The notes under the pieces are model-generated. The model was not told the origin of the DNA, made no database searches, and saw only the letters and a list, made by a program, of their open reading frames with translations. The translations under genes and the position numbers were made by a program. Below, one piece after another: positions 1-8,712 of a DNA stretch of 64,000 bases (the first letter of the stretch is position 1; every line of letters begins with the position of its first letter). This DNA comes from Sutcliffiella sp. FSL R7-0096 (lineage in GTDB: Bacteria > Bacillota > Bacilli > Bacillales > Bacillaceae_I). The stretch lies in the NCBI RefSeq assembly GCF_038595065.1, contig NZ_CP152003.1, positions 2,088,001-2,152,000 of the forward strand. The letters run 5' to 3'.

Positions 1-501
1 TATAAAGGTCACGGTACAGATGTAGCGATTGTAGGTGGCTTACTAGACTTTGATACGTATGATGAGAGAATCAAGACTTCTCTTCAGCTAGCAGATTCTC
101 TGGGGGTCAGCATTTCATTTCATGAAGAAGATGCTATAACCGATCATCCCAATACTGCCAAAGTCGTAATTGGTGATGAAGACGGAGAATTGGAGCTGGT
201 AGGGATATCGATTGGTGGAGGAAAGATAGAGATAACCGAGTTGAACGGTTTTGCTTTAAAGCTATCTGGAAATCATCCGGCCATACTGGTGGTACATGAC
301 GACCGCTATGGTGCCATTGCGGGAGTGGCAAATGTGTTAGCGAAATTTGCCATCAATATTGGCCATATGGAGGTTTCACGTAAGGAAAAAGGCAAAAAAG
401 CCTTGATGACGATTGAAGTGGACCAGAATATTGATGATAAGGTAATCCAAGAATTATCTGCATTGCCTAATATCACACAAGTTACAAAAATTGTAGACTA
501 G
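1..501 (+). CDS. sdaAB: L-serine dehydratase, iron-sulfur-dependent, beta subunit (C-terminal part)
   Basis: The last 166 codons of SdaAB, cut by the window edge; the reading frame is open from base 1. With the alpha subunit it deaminates L-serine to pyruvate and ammonia in the cytosol. The fragment ends in an ACT domain (from HPAILVVHDD to the C-terminus), which is characteristic of the Bacillus-type beta subunit and is thought to sense serine. The alpha subunit gene follows 58 bases downstream, the usual sdaAB-sdaAA order. Identity is clear; the missing N-terminus (roughly 55 residues if family length holds) cannot be judged. Confidence 0.95.
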   Translation, partial: YKGHGTDVAIVGGLLDFDTYDERIKTSLQLADSLGVSISFHEEDAITDHPNTAKVVIGDEDGELELVGISIGGGKIEITELNGFALKLSGNHPAILVVHDDRYGAIAGVANVLAKFAINIGHMEVSRKEKGKKALMTIEVDQNIDDKVIQELSALPNITQVTKIVD

Positions 502-559
502 TTTTCGGAATAATAATGATAGCGCTTTCATTAGGGTGTAGCTCATAGGAGGGAAAACA

Positions 560-1447
560 ATGTTTCGTAATGTGGCAGAACTTATTGAAATTGCGGAGAG
601 TACGAATAAGAAGATTTCCGAGATTATGATAGAACAGGAAATGGAGTTTACAGGCAAGAGCAGGGAAGCTATTTTTGCCCAGATGGATAAGAACCTGGAG
701 ATCATGGAGCAAGCTGTGGAAAGAGGCCTTGAAGGAGTAAAATCCGTATCAGGTTTAACTGGTGGGGATGCGGTGCTCCTTCAGAAGTATATCGAAAAAG
801 GTAACTTTCTTACAGGGAAGAACATTCTGGATGCTGTCAGCAAAGCGGTTGCCACTAATGAAGTGAATGCAGCCATGGGGACGATCTGTGCCACTCCGAC
901 TGCCGGTTCTGCAGGAGTCGTTCCGGGGACACTGTTTGCTGTAAAGAATGTACTTAACCCTACAAGGGAAGAGATGATCAATTTTCTTTTCACATCAGGA
1001 GCTTTCGGGTTCGTTGTCGCAAATAATGCGTCCATCTCCGGAGCGGCAGGAGGTTGTCAGGCTGAGGTAGGTTCCGCTTCTGGAATGGCAGCAGCGGCAA
1101 TAGTTGAAATGGCAGGTGGTACACCTGATCAATGTGCACAGGCAATGGCCATCACCCTCAAAAACATGTTAGGATTAGTGTGTGACCCTGTGGCAGGTCT
1201 TGTGGAAGTTCCGTGTGTGAAACGTAACGCCATGGGAGCGGCAAATGCAATGGTTGCAGCAGATATGGCACTAGCCGGAATTACAAGCACGATTCCTTGT
1301 GATGAAGTAATTGACGCTATGTACAAGATCGGCCAGACTATGCCTACTGCACTAAAAGAAACTGCACAAGGAGGGTTGGCGGCAACACCAACTGGACGTG
1401 AGTTAGAAGCGAAAATATTTGGTGTTCCCTTACAAAAAGGTGACTAA
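560..1447 (+). CDS. sdaAA: L-serine dehydratase, iron-sulfur-dependent, alpha subunit
   Basis: A 295-residue protein, close to the 300 of B. subtilis SdaAA. It forms the catalytic half of the serine dehydratase with SdaAB and binds an oxygen-sensitive 4Fe-4S cluster. Cysteines placed for the cluster are seen in the segments GGCQAEVGSASG, GLVCDPVAG and VEVPCVKRN. The ATG at 560 follows an AGGAGGG ribosome binding site by seven bases. The 3' end overlaps the probable start of recG by 8 bases, so the two are likely cotranscribed. Confidence 0.95.
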   Translation: MFRNVAELIEIAESTNKKISEIMIEQEMEFTGKSREAIFAQMDKNLEIMEQAVERGLEGVKSVSGLTGGDAVLLQKYIEKGNFLTGKNILDAVSKAVATNEVNAAMGTICATPTAGSAGVVPGTLFAVKNVLNPTREEMINFLFTSGAFGFVVANNASISGAAGGCQAEVGSASGMAAAAIVEMAGGTPDQCAQAMAITLKNMLGLVCDPVAGLVEVPCVKRNAMGAANAMVAADMALAGITSTIPCDEVIDAMYKIGQTMPTALKETAQGGLAATPTGRELEAKIFGVPLQKGD

Positions 1448-3488
1448 TTTATCCGATATTACTGTAACAACCTTAAAAGGTATTGGGGAAGAAACCGCAA
1501 ATTCCCTGCATGCAATGGGGATATTTTCTGTGGAAGACCTGCTTATGCACTTTCCATACCGATATGAAGATTACCGCTTGAGAGACATATCAGAAGTCAA
1601 ACATGAAGAAAAGATAACAGTAGAAGGGAAGGTTCATGGCGAGCCTTCTCTTATGTATTTTGGAAAAAAGAAATCAAGGCTTACTTTCCGTTTTTTTGTG
1701 GGCCGATTTCTAGTCAAGGCTGTCTGCTTCAATCGTCCCTATTATAAAAATAAACTTTCCATCAATGACACAATCACTATAACGGGAAAATGGGATCAAC
1801 ATCGTCAAACCATCACTGTGATGGAGATCCATTTCGGACCTTTTTTGAAAGAAAGTGAAGTGGAGCCTGTCTATTCGGTAAAGGGCAATATCACGGTCAA
1901 GCAAATGCGCAAATTTATCGCAAATGCACTTAATGCCTATGGTGACCAGCTTGATAGTTCCCTTCCGCATTCCTTGCTTCAAAAATATAAGCTTCCCTCG
2001 AAGAGTGACTCTGTCAGGGCGCTACATAATCCTGTCAATCAAGATTTATTGAAACATGCGAGAAGGTACTTTGTTTATGAGGAATTTCTACTTTTTCAAT
2101 TGAAAATCCAAGCCTTGCGCAAGTACAAGCGAGAGCAGACAGAAGGATTGGTACATCATTTTTCAAAAGACGCACTAGATCAATTTATCCACACTCTGCC
2201 TTTTCCCCTTACAGGAGCACAGGAAAGGGTATTAGATGAAATTATAGGTGATTTGACATCGCCATTCCGGATGAATCGTCTCTTACAAGGTGATGTTGGT
2301 TCAGGTAAAACGGTGGTGGCAGCCATAAGTCTCTATGCGGCCCATCTATCAGGCTATCAAGGTGCATTGATGGTTCCGACTGAAATCCTGGCAGAACAGC
2401 ATGCGCAATCGTTGACAACCCTTTTTGAAAAAACGCCAGTGAACATAGAACTGTTAACAAGTTCTGTCAAAGGAAAGAGGAGAAGGGAGCTATTGGAAAG
2501 ACTTCAACAAGGTGAAGTTCATATCCTGGTAGGTACCCACGCATTAATTCAGCAAGAAGTGAACTTCCTGAAGCTTGGGTTGGTAATAACGGATGAACAG
2601 CATCGTTTCGGGGTAGAGCAGCGAAGAGTCCTTAGGGAAAAGGGGTCAAACCCTGATGTTCTGTTCATGACGGCTACCCCTATTCCAAGGACGCTTGCCA
2701 TTACTGCGTTCGGGGAAATGGATGTCTCCATCATCGATGAGATGCCTGCCGGTCGAAAAGCCATCGAAACATATTGGGCTAAGCACCAGATGATTGATAG
2801 AGTACTTGGTTTTGTTGAAAAAGAACTGCAAAAAGGAAGACAGGCATATGTAATCTGTCCTCTTATTGAAGAGTCTGAAAAGCTGGATGTCCAAAATGCC
2901 ATTGATGTTCATGATATGCTTACCCACTACTATCGGGGCAACTGGAAGATAGGCTTAATGCACGGGAGATTAAGTTCGGATGAGAAAGAGAAAGTGATGG
3001 AAGCCTTTAGTAAAAATGATGTACAGTTGCTAGTATCCACAACTGTCGTCGAGGTCGGTGTGAATGTGCCGAATGCGACGATGATGGTTATCTATGATGC
3101 CGAACGTTTCGGGCTCTCTCAACTTCACCAGCTCCGTGGGCGTGTGGGACGGGGAAGTGAACAATCATATTGTATTCTTCTTGCCGATCCTAAATCGGAA
3201 GTGGGAAAAGAACGAATGAAAATCATGACAGAAACGAATGACGGTTTCGTGCTCTCTGAGAAGGATCTGGAGTTAAGGGGGCCGGGGGATTTCTTCGGGA
3301 GGAAACAAAGCGGAGTTCCTGAATTTAAAGTGGCAGACATGGTGCATGACTACAGAGCCCTTGAGGTGGCCAGGCAGGACGCTCACAAACTTTTGTACTC
3401 TCAATGGTTTTGGGAGGATGAGGAATACAAAGGATTAAGAGAGATGATTGAAAAGTCGGGGATTCTTGATGGCGATAAATTAGATTAA
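1440..3488 (+). CDS. recG: ATP-dependent DNA helicase RecG
   Basis: Branch-migrating helicase that reverses stalled forks and processes Holliday junctions. It has an N-terminal wedge domain (OB fold), Walker A GDVGSGKT near residue 284, Walker B-type DEQH near 385, motif III TATPIPRTLA and motif VI QLRGRVGRG. I chose the GTG at 1440, which gives 682 residues, the same length as B. subtilis RecG. The frame remains open to a TTG at 1419, but no ribosome binding site precedes it. The start region overlaps the end of sdaAA (TAA 1445-1447), so translation may be coupled. The ribosome binding site is weak for either start. Confidence 0.93.
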   Translation: MTNLSDITVTTLKGIGEETANSLHAMGIFSVEDLLMHFPYRYEDYRLRDISEVKHEEKITVEGKVHGEPSLMYFGKKKSRLTFRFFVGRFLVKAVCFNRPYYKNKLSINDTITITGKWDQHRQTITVMEIHFGPFLKESEVEPVYSVKGNITVKQMRKFIANALNAYGDQLDSSLPHSLLQKYKLPSKSDSVRALHNPVNQDLLKHARRYFVYEEFLLFQLKIQALRKYKREQTEGLVHHFSKDALDQFIHTLPFPLTGAQERVLDEIIGDLTSPFRMNRLLQGDVGSGKTVVAAISLYAAHLSGYQGALMVPTEILAEQHAQSLTTLFEKTPVNIELLTSSVKGKRRRELLERLQQGEVHILVGTHALIQQEVNFLKLGLVITDEQHRFGVEQRRVLREKGSNPDVLFMTATPIPRTLAITAFGEMDVSIIDEMPAGRKAIETYWAKHQMIDRVLGFVEKELQKGRQAYVICPLIEESEKLDVQNAIDVHDMLTHYYRGNWKIGLMHGRLSSDEKEKVMEAFSKNDVQLLVSTTVVEVGVNVPNATMMVIYDAERFGLSQLHQLRGRVGRGSEQSYCILLADPKSEVGKERMKIMTETNDGFVLSEKDLELRGPGDFFGRKQSGVPEFKVADMVHDYRALEVARQDAHKLLYSQWFWEDEEYKGLREMIEKSGILDGDKLD

Positions 3489-3494
3489 CCAAAG

Positions 3495-3532
3495 CAGAGG
3501 CACGTCATGGGATGGCGGACCTCTGTCTTTTT
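3495..3532 (+). terminator. Probable terminator after recG
   Basis: CAGAGG (3495-3500) pairs with CCTCTG (3520-3525) and is followed by TCTTTTT. The loop is long (19 bases) and the stem short, so strength is uncertain. Confidence 0.45.
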
Positions 3533-3556
3533 GACTCTTGTAGCGATATTTTTTCC

Positions 3557-3585
3557 TTGCAATCTCCTTTTTAAGTATATATACT
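3557..3585 (+). promoter_or_regulatory. Sigma-A promoter of fapR-plsX-fabD-fabG
   Basis: TTGCAA at 3557-3562, a 17-base spacer and TATACT at 3580-3585. Transcription would start about 3591-3593, inside the FapR operator. Good match to the vegetative consensus. Confidence 0.75.
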
Positions 3586-3588
3586 ACT

Positions 3589-3607
3589 ATTAGTACCTAG
3601 TCATAAT
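3589..3607. promoter_or_regulatory. FapR operator
   Basis: ATTAGTACCTAGTCATAAT closely matches the FapR box known from Bacillus (imperfect palindrome around TTAGTACCTG). It sits just downstream of the -10 element and over the likely start point, the classic place for repression. In the known system, malonyl-CoA binding to FapR releases it, so this site predicts autoregulation of fapR and control of plsX-fabD-fabG. Confidence 0.85.
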
Positions 3608-3628
3608 AGTTCGGATGGTGTGTTATTT

Positions 3629-4195
3629 ATGAGAAGAAATAAAAAGGAGCGCCAGTTATCTTTAAAGGATAAGATACAGGAGAACCCTTTCATAACAGAT
3701 GAAGAACTTGCCGATTTTTTTCAGGTAAGCATCCAGACTGTTCGTTTGGATCGCCTGGAGTTAAACATTCCTGAATTGCGTGAGCGAATAAAAAACGTAG
3801 CAGCGCGTACACTCGAAAAAGAGGTAAGGTCTCTGCCCCTCGATGAAGTGATCGGTGAAATAATCGACCTGCAGTTGGACGAGAGTGCCATTTCCATTTT
3901 TGATGTACAAACCGAGCATGTCTTTAAAAGAAATCAGATTACACGAGGACACCACTTGTTTGCCCAGGCCAATTCATTGGCAGTTGCAGTAATCAATGAT
4001 GAGCTGGCACTGACGGCAAAAGCGACCATTCGCTTTACAAGGCCGGTAAAACTAGGTGAGAGAATTGTCGCAAAGGCAGTTGTGAGTAAGGTAGATAAAG
4101 AAAAAGGAAGAACAACTGTTGAAGTGAAAAGCTCTGTCGGAAGTGAAAAGGTTTTTCACGGAGAGTTCGAAATGTTCCGTTCAACAAGTTCTTAA
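3629..4195 (+). CDS. fapR: Transcription factor FapR, malonyl-CoA-responsive repressor of lipid synthesis
   Basis: 188 residues from the ATG at 3629, identical in length to B. subtilis FapR. The N-terminus holds a winged helix-turn-helix ([20 protein letters not shown], about residues 24-43). A long helix ([10 protein letters not shown]) links it to a hotdog-fold effector domain that includes the [17 protein letters not shown] segment. FapR represses fatty acid and phospholipid genes until malonyl-CoA accumulates. An upstream in-frame GTG at 3620 was rejected: the MRRNK start matches the family and has GGATGG upstream. Followed 19 bases later by plsX. Confidence 0.95.
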   Translation: MRRNKKERQLSLKDKIQENPFITDEELADFFQVSIQTVRLDRLELNIPELRERIKNVAARTLEKEVRSLPLDEVIGEIIDLQLDESAISIFDVQTEHVFKRNQITRGHHLFAQANSLAVAVINDELALTAKATIRFTRPVKLGERIVAKAVVSKVDKEKGRTTVEVKSSVGSEKVFHGEFEMFRSTSS

Positions 4196-4214
4196 TCAAA
4201 GGTAGGTTAAAGCT

Positions 4215-5234
4215 ATGAGAATTGCCATAGATGCAATGGGTGGGGATCATGCGCCGAAATCGATTGTCGAAGGCGTCATGAAAGCCGTGGAGAAATACAA
4301 TGACGTTACATATACCCTTGTTGGGGACGAAAATAAAATACGACCATTTTTAACAAATGATAAGAATATAAGCATCATACATACAGAAGAAGTCATTTCA
4401 GGGGATGAAGAACCGGTCAGAGCGGTTCGCCGTAAAAAGAATTCTTCCATGGTCCTGATGGCCAAAGAAATTAAAGAAGGAAGAGCGGATGCATGTATCT
4501 CAGCGGGAAATACCGGGGCTTTAATGACAGCAGGGCTATTGATTGTTGGTCGCATCAAAGGAATTGAGAGACCTGCCCTCTCACCTACCTTACCTACAGT
4601 CGATGGAAAAGGGTTCGTGATGCTCGATGTCGGTGCAAATGCAGATGCAAAGCCAGAGCACTTATTTCAATATGCATTGATGGCTTCCATATATGCGGAG
4701 AAAGTGCGAGGAGTGAAAGCGCCTCGGGTAGGTCTGCTGAACGTCGGGACCGAGGATAAAAAAGGAAACGAGCTGGCAAAGGCCGCTTTTGAATACATCA
4801 AAGAGTCCAATATGGTCCATTTTACTGGAAATGTGGAGGCTCGGGACTTGTTAAATGGGGTAGCGGATGTCGTAGTCACAGATGGATTTACCGGGAATGT
4901 TACGTTAAAAGCGATTGAAGGTACGGCATTATCCGTATTTGCCATGCTAAAAGAAGCACTGACAAGTGATCTGAAAAGTAAGATGGCCGCAGCAGTACTA
5001 AAGCCGAAGCTGAAAACGATTAAAAATCAAATGGACTATTCCGAATACGGTGGAGCAGCCCTCTTTGGTCTCAAAGCACCGGTTGTAAAGGCACATGGTT
5101 CGTCTGATGCGAATGCTGTGTTCAATGCAATCCGACAAACCAGGGAAATGCTTGAAACGGATATGGTCGGAACAATCGCACAAACAATTGAGAAAATGGA
5201 ATTTGTGACAACACAAGAGAACGGGGGAGAATAA
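4215..5234 (+). CDS. plsX: Phosphate acyltransferase PlsX
   Basis: 339 residues (family about 330). PlsX converts acyl-ACP plus phosphate to acyl-phosphate, the donor for PlsY in glycerol-3-phosphate acylation; it is a peripheral membrane enzyme. The N-terminal [20 protein letters not shown] signature is diagnostic, and the conserved SAGNTGALM and [10 protein letters not shown] segments are present. Its stop TAA shares one base with the fabD ATG (TAATG at 5232-5236), showing translational coupling in the FapR regulon. Confidence 0.96.
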   Translation: MRIAIDAMGGDHAPKSIVEGVMKAVEKYNDVTYTLVGDENKIRPFLTNDKNISIIHTEEVISGDEEPVRAVRRKKNSSMVLMAKEIKEGRADACISAGNTGALMTAGLLIVGRIKGIERPALSPTLPTVDGKGFVMLDVGANADAKPEHLFQYALMASIYAEKVRGVKAPRVGLLNVGTEDKKGNELAKAAFEYIKESNMVHFTGNVEARDLLNGVADVVVTDGFTGNVTLKAIEGTALSVFAMLKEALTSDLKSKMAAAVLKPKLKTIKNQMDYSEYGGAALFGLKAPVVKAHGSSDANAVFNAIRQTREMLETDMVGTIAQTIEKMEFVTTQENGGE

Positions 5235-6190
5235 TGGGAAAGGTCGCGTTTGTTTTTCCTGGTCAAGGCTCACAAATTGTAGGTATGGCCCAGGAGTTAG
5301 CCAAAGACTTTAATGAAGTTCAACATGTGATTGCACAAGCGGATGAAAAGCTTGGCTACAAGCTGTCAACGCTGATGTTCGAAGGTCCTCAAGAAGAACT
5401 TACTCTTACTTACAACGCCCAACCAGCCCTTTTGACTTCAAGCATAGCGATTTTGCAGATGCTGAAAAAGGCGGGAATCAAGGCTGATTATGCTGCAGGT
5501 CACAGTTTGGGTGAATATTCTGCCTTGGTGGCCGCAGAAGCTATCCGTTTCGAAGATGCCGTTCAAACAGTTCATATGCGAGGGAAGTATATGGAAGAAG
5601 CAGTTCCGGCAGGCGTTGGTTCCATGGCGGCTGTATTAGGCCTCGAGGAGCAACTTTTAAAAGAGGCGTGTGAGGATGCATCTAAAGAAGCAGGTCCTGT
5701 TCAACTTGCAAATCTGAATTGTCCAGGTCAGATTGTGATCTCAGGTACTACAGAAGGTGTAACTGCAGCCTCTGAAAAAGCAAAGGAGAAGGGTGCAAAG
5801 CGGGTTATTCCATTGGTGGTCAGTGGCCCATTTCACTCCAGTCTGATGAAACCGGCTGCCTCCAAGCTTGAAGACACACTATCATCGATTGAAATAAATG
5901 ATGCAATCATTCCGGTCATAGCAAATGTGGATGCCGGTGAGATGACTAGCGCTGCTGAGATCCCCGTTAAATTGGTGGAACAGCTTTATTCACCTGTAAG
6001 ATGGGAACAATCGGTTGAAAAAATGATAGACCTTGGGGTTGATACTTTTATTGAAGTAGGTCCAGGAAAGGTGCTGTCAGGCTTAATTAAAAAAGTGAAC
6101 CGAAAAGTGACAACGATCCCGGTATACGATAACGAAACATTGCAAAAAGCAATCGATCACTTTAAAGAGGGGGACACATCCAATGCTTAA
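5234..6190 (+). CDS. fabD: Malonyl-CoA:ACP transacylase FabD
   Basis: 318 residues. Transfers malonyl from CoA to ACP, feeding chain elongation. The catalytic serine is Ser91 in GHSLG and the partner histidine is His201 in SGPFHSSLM; the N-terminal FPGQGSQ oxyanion loop is intact. It starts on the base that ends plsX and overlaps fabG by 8 bases. Function is certain from motifs and operon position. Confidence 0.96.
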   Translation: MGKVAFVFPGQGSQIVGMAQELAKDFNEVQHVIAQADEKLGYKLSTLMFEGPQEELTLTYNAQPALLTSSIAILQMLKKAGIKADYAAGHSLGEYSALVAAEAIRFEDAVQTVHMRGKYMEEAVPAGVGSMAAVLGLEEQLLKEACEDASKEAGPVQLANLNCPGQIVISGTTEGVTAASEKAKEKGAKRVIPLVVSGPFHSSLMKPAASKLEDTLSSIEINDAIIPVIANVDAGEMTSAAEIPVKLVEQLYSPVRWEQSVEKMIDLGVDTFIEVGPGKVLSGLIKKVNRKVTTIPVYDNETLQKAIDHFKEGDTSNA

Positions 6191-6923
6191 AGGAAAAACT
6201 GCGGTTGTAACGGGGGCTTCTCGTGGAATCGGACGTGCTGTTGCACTAGAACTGGCGGAACAAGGTGCCAATGTGGTTGTCAACTACTCAGGAAGTGAAG
6301 CAAAAGCACATGAGGTAGTGGAAGCGATCAAAGAGATGGGTGGCGAGGCCATCGCAGTCCGTGCAAATGTCGGTAACATGGAAGATGTGCAAGCGATGAT
6401 GAAAGAAGCGCTTGCTCAATTCGAAACCATTGATATATTGGTGAATAATGCAGGAATTACACGTGATAACCTATTGATGCGCATGAAGGAAGACGAGTGG
6501 GATGATGTGATCAATATCAACTTGAAGGGTGTCTTCAACGCGACAAAAGCGGTAACGCGTCAAATGATGAAGCAGCGTTCGGGAAGAATCATCAATATCG
6601 CATCCATCGTTGGAGTAATGGGAAATGCCGGGCAAGCTAACTATGTTGCGGCAAAAGCAGGTGTAATCGGGCTGACGAAATCTACTGCCCGTGAACTTGC
6701 TTCACGCCACATTACAGTAAATGCCATTGCACCAGGCTTCATCACAACGGATATGACGGACAAATTAACAGAAGAAGTAAAAGCGGAAATGCTGAAGCAG
6801 ATCCCCCTTGCACGATTTGGAGAAGCGAAAGACATCGCATCAGTCGTATCTTTCTTAGCTTCCGAAAAAAGTGCCTACATCACCGGCCAGACCCTCCATG
6901 TCGACGGCGGAATGGTGATGTAA
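6183..6923 (+). CDS. fabG: 3-oxoacyl-ACP reductase FabG
   Basis: 246 residues, the standard FabG length. NADPH-dependent short-chain dehydrogenase carrying out the first reduction of each fatty acid elongation cycle. The nucleotide loop GASRGIG (11-17), NNAG (88-91) and the catalytic set Ser141, Tyr154 and Lys158 (YVAAK) are all present. The ATG at 6183 lies inside the end of fabD with a GAGGGGGAC-type ribosome binding site. No convincing terminator follows; a GC-rich repeat separates it from acpP. Confidence 0.96.
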   Translation: MLKGKTAVVTGASRGIGRAVALELAEQGANVVVNYSGSEAKAHEVVEAIKEMGGEAIAVRANVGNMEDVQAMMKEALAQFETIDILVNNAGITRDNLLMRMKEDEWDDVININLKGVFNATKAVTRQMMKQRSGRIINIASIVGVMGNAGQANYVAAKAGVIGLTKSTARELASRHITVNAIAPGFITTDMTDKLTEEVKAEMLKQIPLARFGEAKDIASVVSFLASEKSAYITGQTLHVDGGMVM

Positions 6924-6956
6924 TCACTAAAAAAATCTAAATATAAGAGTTCCCCC

Positions 6957-7084
6957 TGTTGACTGAAGTGCAGGGTGAGAGACTCCTGCGGGAGGTAGCG
7001 TTTGGTTGAGACCCCGCAGGCGAAGCCGAGGAGGCTCAAGCACCGTCCCGCGGAAAGCGAACACCTGGAACGGAAGTCATCTGG
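6957..7084 (+). repeat. GC-rich intergenic repeat, family A copy 1
   Basis: Carries the family A core: GAGACTCCTGCGGGAGG, then GACCCCGCAGGC, CCGAGGAGGCTC, CCGCGGAAAGCGAA and CCTGGAACGG. It is much richer in GC than its AT-rich flanks and has no sensible open frame. Related copies lie at 8460-8643, 13366-13497 (reverse), 13581-13720 and 63354-63418. Ends are approximate. The CTCCTGCGGG and CCCCGCAGG segments can pair, so a folded transcript is likely. Confidence 0.75.
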
Positions 7085-7104
7085 AGTGTGAAAGCAATAA
7101 ACAC

Positions 7105-7133
7105 TAGTTTTTTAAAACCAAATTCACTATAAT
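7105..7133 (+). promoter_or_regulatory. Probable sigma-A promoter of acpP
   Basis: A perfect TATAAT at 7128-7133 with a weak -35 (TAGTTT, 7105-7110) 17 bases upstream. It suggests acpP has its own strong transcript apart from the fapR operon. Confidence 0.5.
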
Positions 7134-7154
7134 ACTTGAGGGGAGGTGAAAGTT

Positions 7155-7388
7155 ATGGCAGATGTATTAGAGCGTGTAACAAAGATCATTGTTGATCGAT
7201 TAGGTGTAGACGAGTCCGAGGTGAATCTTGATTCTAAATTCAAAGACGATTTAGGTGCTGATTCTCTTGATGTAGTTGAACTAGTGATGGAGCTTGAAGA
7301 TGAGTTTGATATGGAAATCTCAGACGACGAAGCGGAAAACATTACAACAGTTGCCGATGCGGTGAACTACATAAAAGCGAACGCTTAA
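7155..7388 (+). CDS. acpP: Acyl carrier protein
   Basis: 77 residues, the usual ACP length, strongly acidic. Carries growing acyl chains on 4'-phosphopantetheine attached to Ser37 in GADSLD. The ATG at 7155 follows GGGGAGGTGA at an ideal distance; an in-frame GTG at 7146 is part of that ribosome binding site. It is separated from fabG by a repeat and has its own promoter and terminator. Confidence 0.97.
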   Translation: MADVLERVTKIIVDRLGVDESEVNLDSKFKDDLGADSLDVVELVMELEDEFDMEISDDEAENITTVADAVNYIKANA

Positions 7389-7402
7389 TAGCTTTCTTTC
7401 TT

Positions 7403-7456
7403 GTCCCACTCAGTGGGACTACTTTCTTGTCCCACTCAGGTGGGGCTTTTTGTTTT
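7403..7456 (+). terminator. Double-hairpin terminator after acpP
   Basis: An 18-base unit (CTTTCTTGTCCCACTCAG) occurs twice, at 7396-7413 and 7422-7439. The first forms GTCCCAC-TCA-GTGGGAC (7403-7419). The second forms CCCAC-TCAG-GTGGG (7431-7444), then C and TTTTTGTTTTTT. The second hairpin with its T-run is a standard intrinsic terminator; the first looks like a duplicate. Confidence 0.8.
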
Positions 7457-7545
7457 TTCAGGGGATAATTAATCTTATAGATGTCAAATCCGTTACAACT
7501 ATCCGTAAAAGTTAAAGGATTCTGCCCAAATCTGAAACTTGCTAT

Positions 7546-7573
7546 TTGTATCCTCTTCATAATTTGTTAAAAT
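7546..7573 (+). promoter_or_regulatory. Probable sigma-A promoter of rnc-smc-ftsY
   Basis: TTGTAT (7546-7551), a 16-base spacer and TAAAAT (7568-7573), about 84 bases before the rnc start. Plausible but not a perfect match. Confidence 0.45.
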
Positions 7574-7656
7574 AGTAATGTTATACAACTTTCATCATCC
7601 CAAAGAGAATGTTGCCATCTTAGTGAAAGAAGATTGTATGTTGGAGGCTCCTTTAT

Positions 7657-8400
7657 ATGACTAGGAACAGAAGTAGAATAAATGAAATGAAAAATGAAGC
7701 AATTAGAAAGAATTTTGCTTTTCTACAAGATAATTTAGGAGTTCAGTTTCAAAATGAGAAACTGTTATATCAAGCTTTCACCCATTCATCCTATGTGAAT
7801 GAGCATCGGAGAAAACCTTACGAAGATAATGAACGACTGGAATTTCTAGGAGATGCTGTTTTGGAGTTGACTATTTCACAGTTTCTTTATAAGAAATACC
7901 CTATGATGAGTGAAGGTCAATTGACAAAACTTAGAGCATCGATTGTTTGCGAACCATCTCTCGTTTCATTTGCAAATGATCTTTCGTTTGGTAAGTATGT
8001 ATTGCTTGGAAAGGGAGAGGAGATCACTGGTGGACGGGCCAGACCAGCTTTGCTTGCCGATGTATTTGAAGCATTTATCGGTGCCTTATATCTGGATCTT
8101 GGACTGGATACCGTATTCCAATTCCTTGAAAAGTATGTATACCCTAAAATTAATGAAGGTGCTTTTTCTCATGTGATGGATTTTAAAAGTCAGTTACAAG
8201 AGATGATCCAGCGTAATGCGCTTGGTGTCATCGAATATGAAGTGCTTGAAGAAAAGGGACCGGCGCATAACAGGGAGTTTGTATCCAAAGTCTCCTTGAA
8301 TAAAGAAGAGATGGGTATAGGAGTGGGCCGTTCCAAGAAAGAAGCGGAACAACACGCCGCTCAGTTTGCTCTTCAGAAGCTGAAACAAGCCAAAAAATGA
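7657..8400 (+). CDS. rnc: Ribonuclease III
   Basis: 247 residues (B. subtilis RncS 249). Cleaves double-stranded RNA in rRNA and small cytoplasmic RNA maturation. The catalytic signature [14 protein letters not shown] is intact, with the second acidic cluster at [16 protein letters not shown]. The C-terminal double-stranded RNA binding domain ends in [16 protein letters not shown]. The ATG at 7657 follows TTGGAGG. It heads the conserved rnc-smc-ftsY cluster, although here a 312-base gap with a repeat precedes smc. Confidence 0.96.
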   Translation: MTRNRSRINEMKNEAIRKNFAFLQDNLGVQFQNEKLLYQAFTHSSYVNEHRRKPYEDNERLEFLGDAVLELTISQFLYKKYPMMSEGQLTKLRASIVCEPSLVSFANDLSFGKYVLLGKGEEITGGRARPALLADVFEAFIGALYLDLGLDTVFQFLEKYVYPKINEGAFSHVMDFKSQLQEMIQRNALGVIEYEVLEEKGPAHNREFVSKVSLNKEEMGIGVGRSKKEAEQHAAQFALQKLKQAKK

Positions 8401-8459
8401 AAGTGGGCGATCCGAGGGTGCACAGGTGTGCCCATACGGTCGCTTTCCTTTTCCAATTG

Positions 8460-8643
8460 GCTCTGTTAAAGCATACTGTTGATTTTTGCAGCAACATAGC
8501 TGTTGATTGGAGCAATAGGCGAAGACTCCTGAGGGAGATAGCGTTTTAGGGGAGACCCCGCAGGCCCAAGCCGAGGAGGCTCCCCAAACGCCCCTAGGAA
8601 AGCGAAGCCTAGTGCGGAAATCAACAGCGGTGTTTAACAGAGC
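8460..8643 (+). repeat. GC-rich repeat, family A copy 2, with perfect 11-bp terminal inverted repeats
   Basis: The element begins GCTCTGTTAAA (8460-8470) and ends TTTAACAGAGC (8633-8643), perfect inverted repeats. Inside lies the family A core: GGCGAAGACTCCTGAGGGAG, GAGACCCCGCAGGC, CCGAGGAGGCTCC and GGAAAGCGAAGCC, bounded by TGTTGATTGGAG and GGAAATCAACAGC. It fills most of the 312-base gap between rnc and smc. I see no clear target-site duplication. Confidence 0.8.
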
Positions 8644-8712
8644 TTTCCATTACATAATTATAGGCAATAACCAACCAAAGAAATTTTTATTAGTGTAGAT
8701 GAGGTGAGGAGT

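Noticed and set aside
1419-1439. Upstream TTG start of recG
   Set aside because: No Shine-Dalgarno sequence; starting at GTG 1440 gives the family length of 682. Not fully excluded.
8228-8515. 95-codon minus-strand open frame at the end of rnc
   Set aside because: Shadow of rnc and a repeat edge; no independent support.
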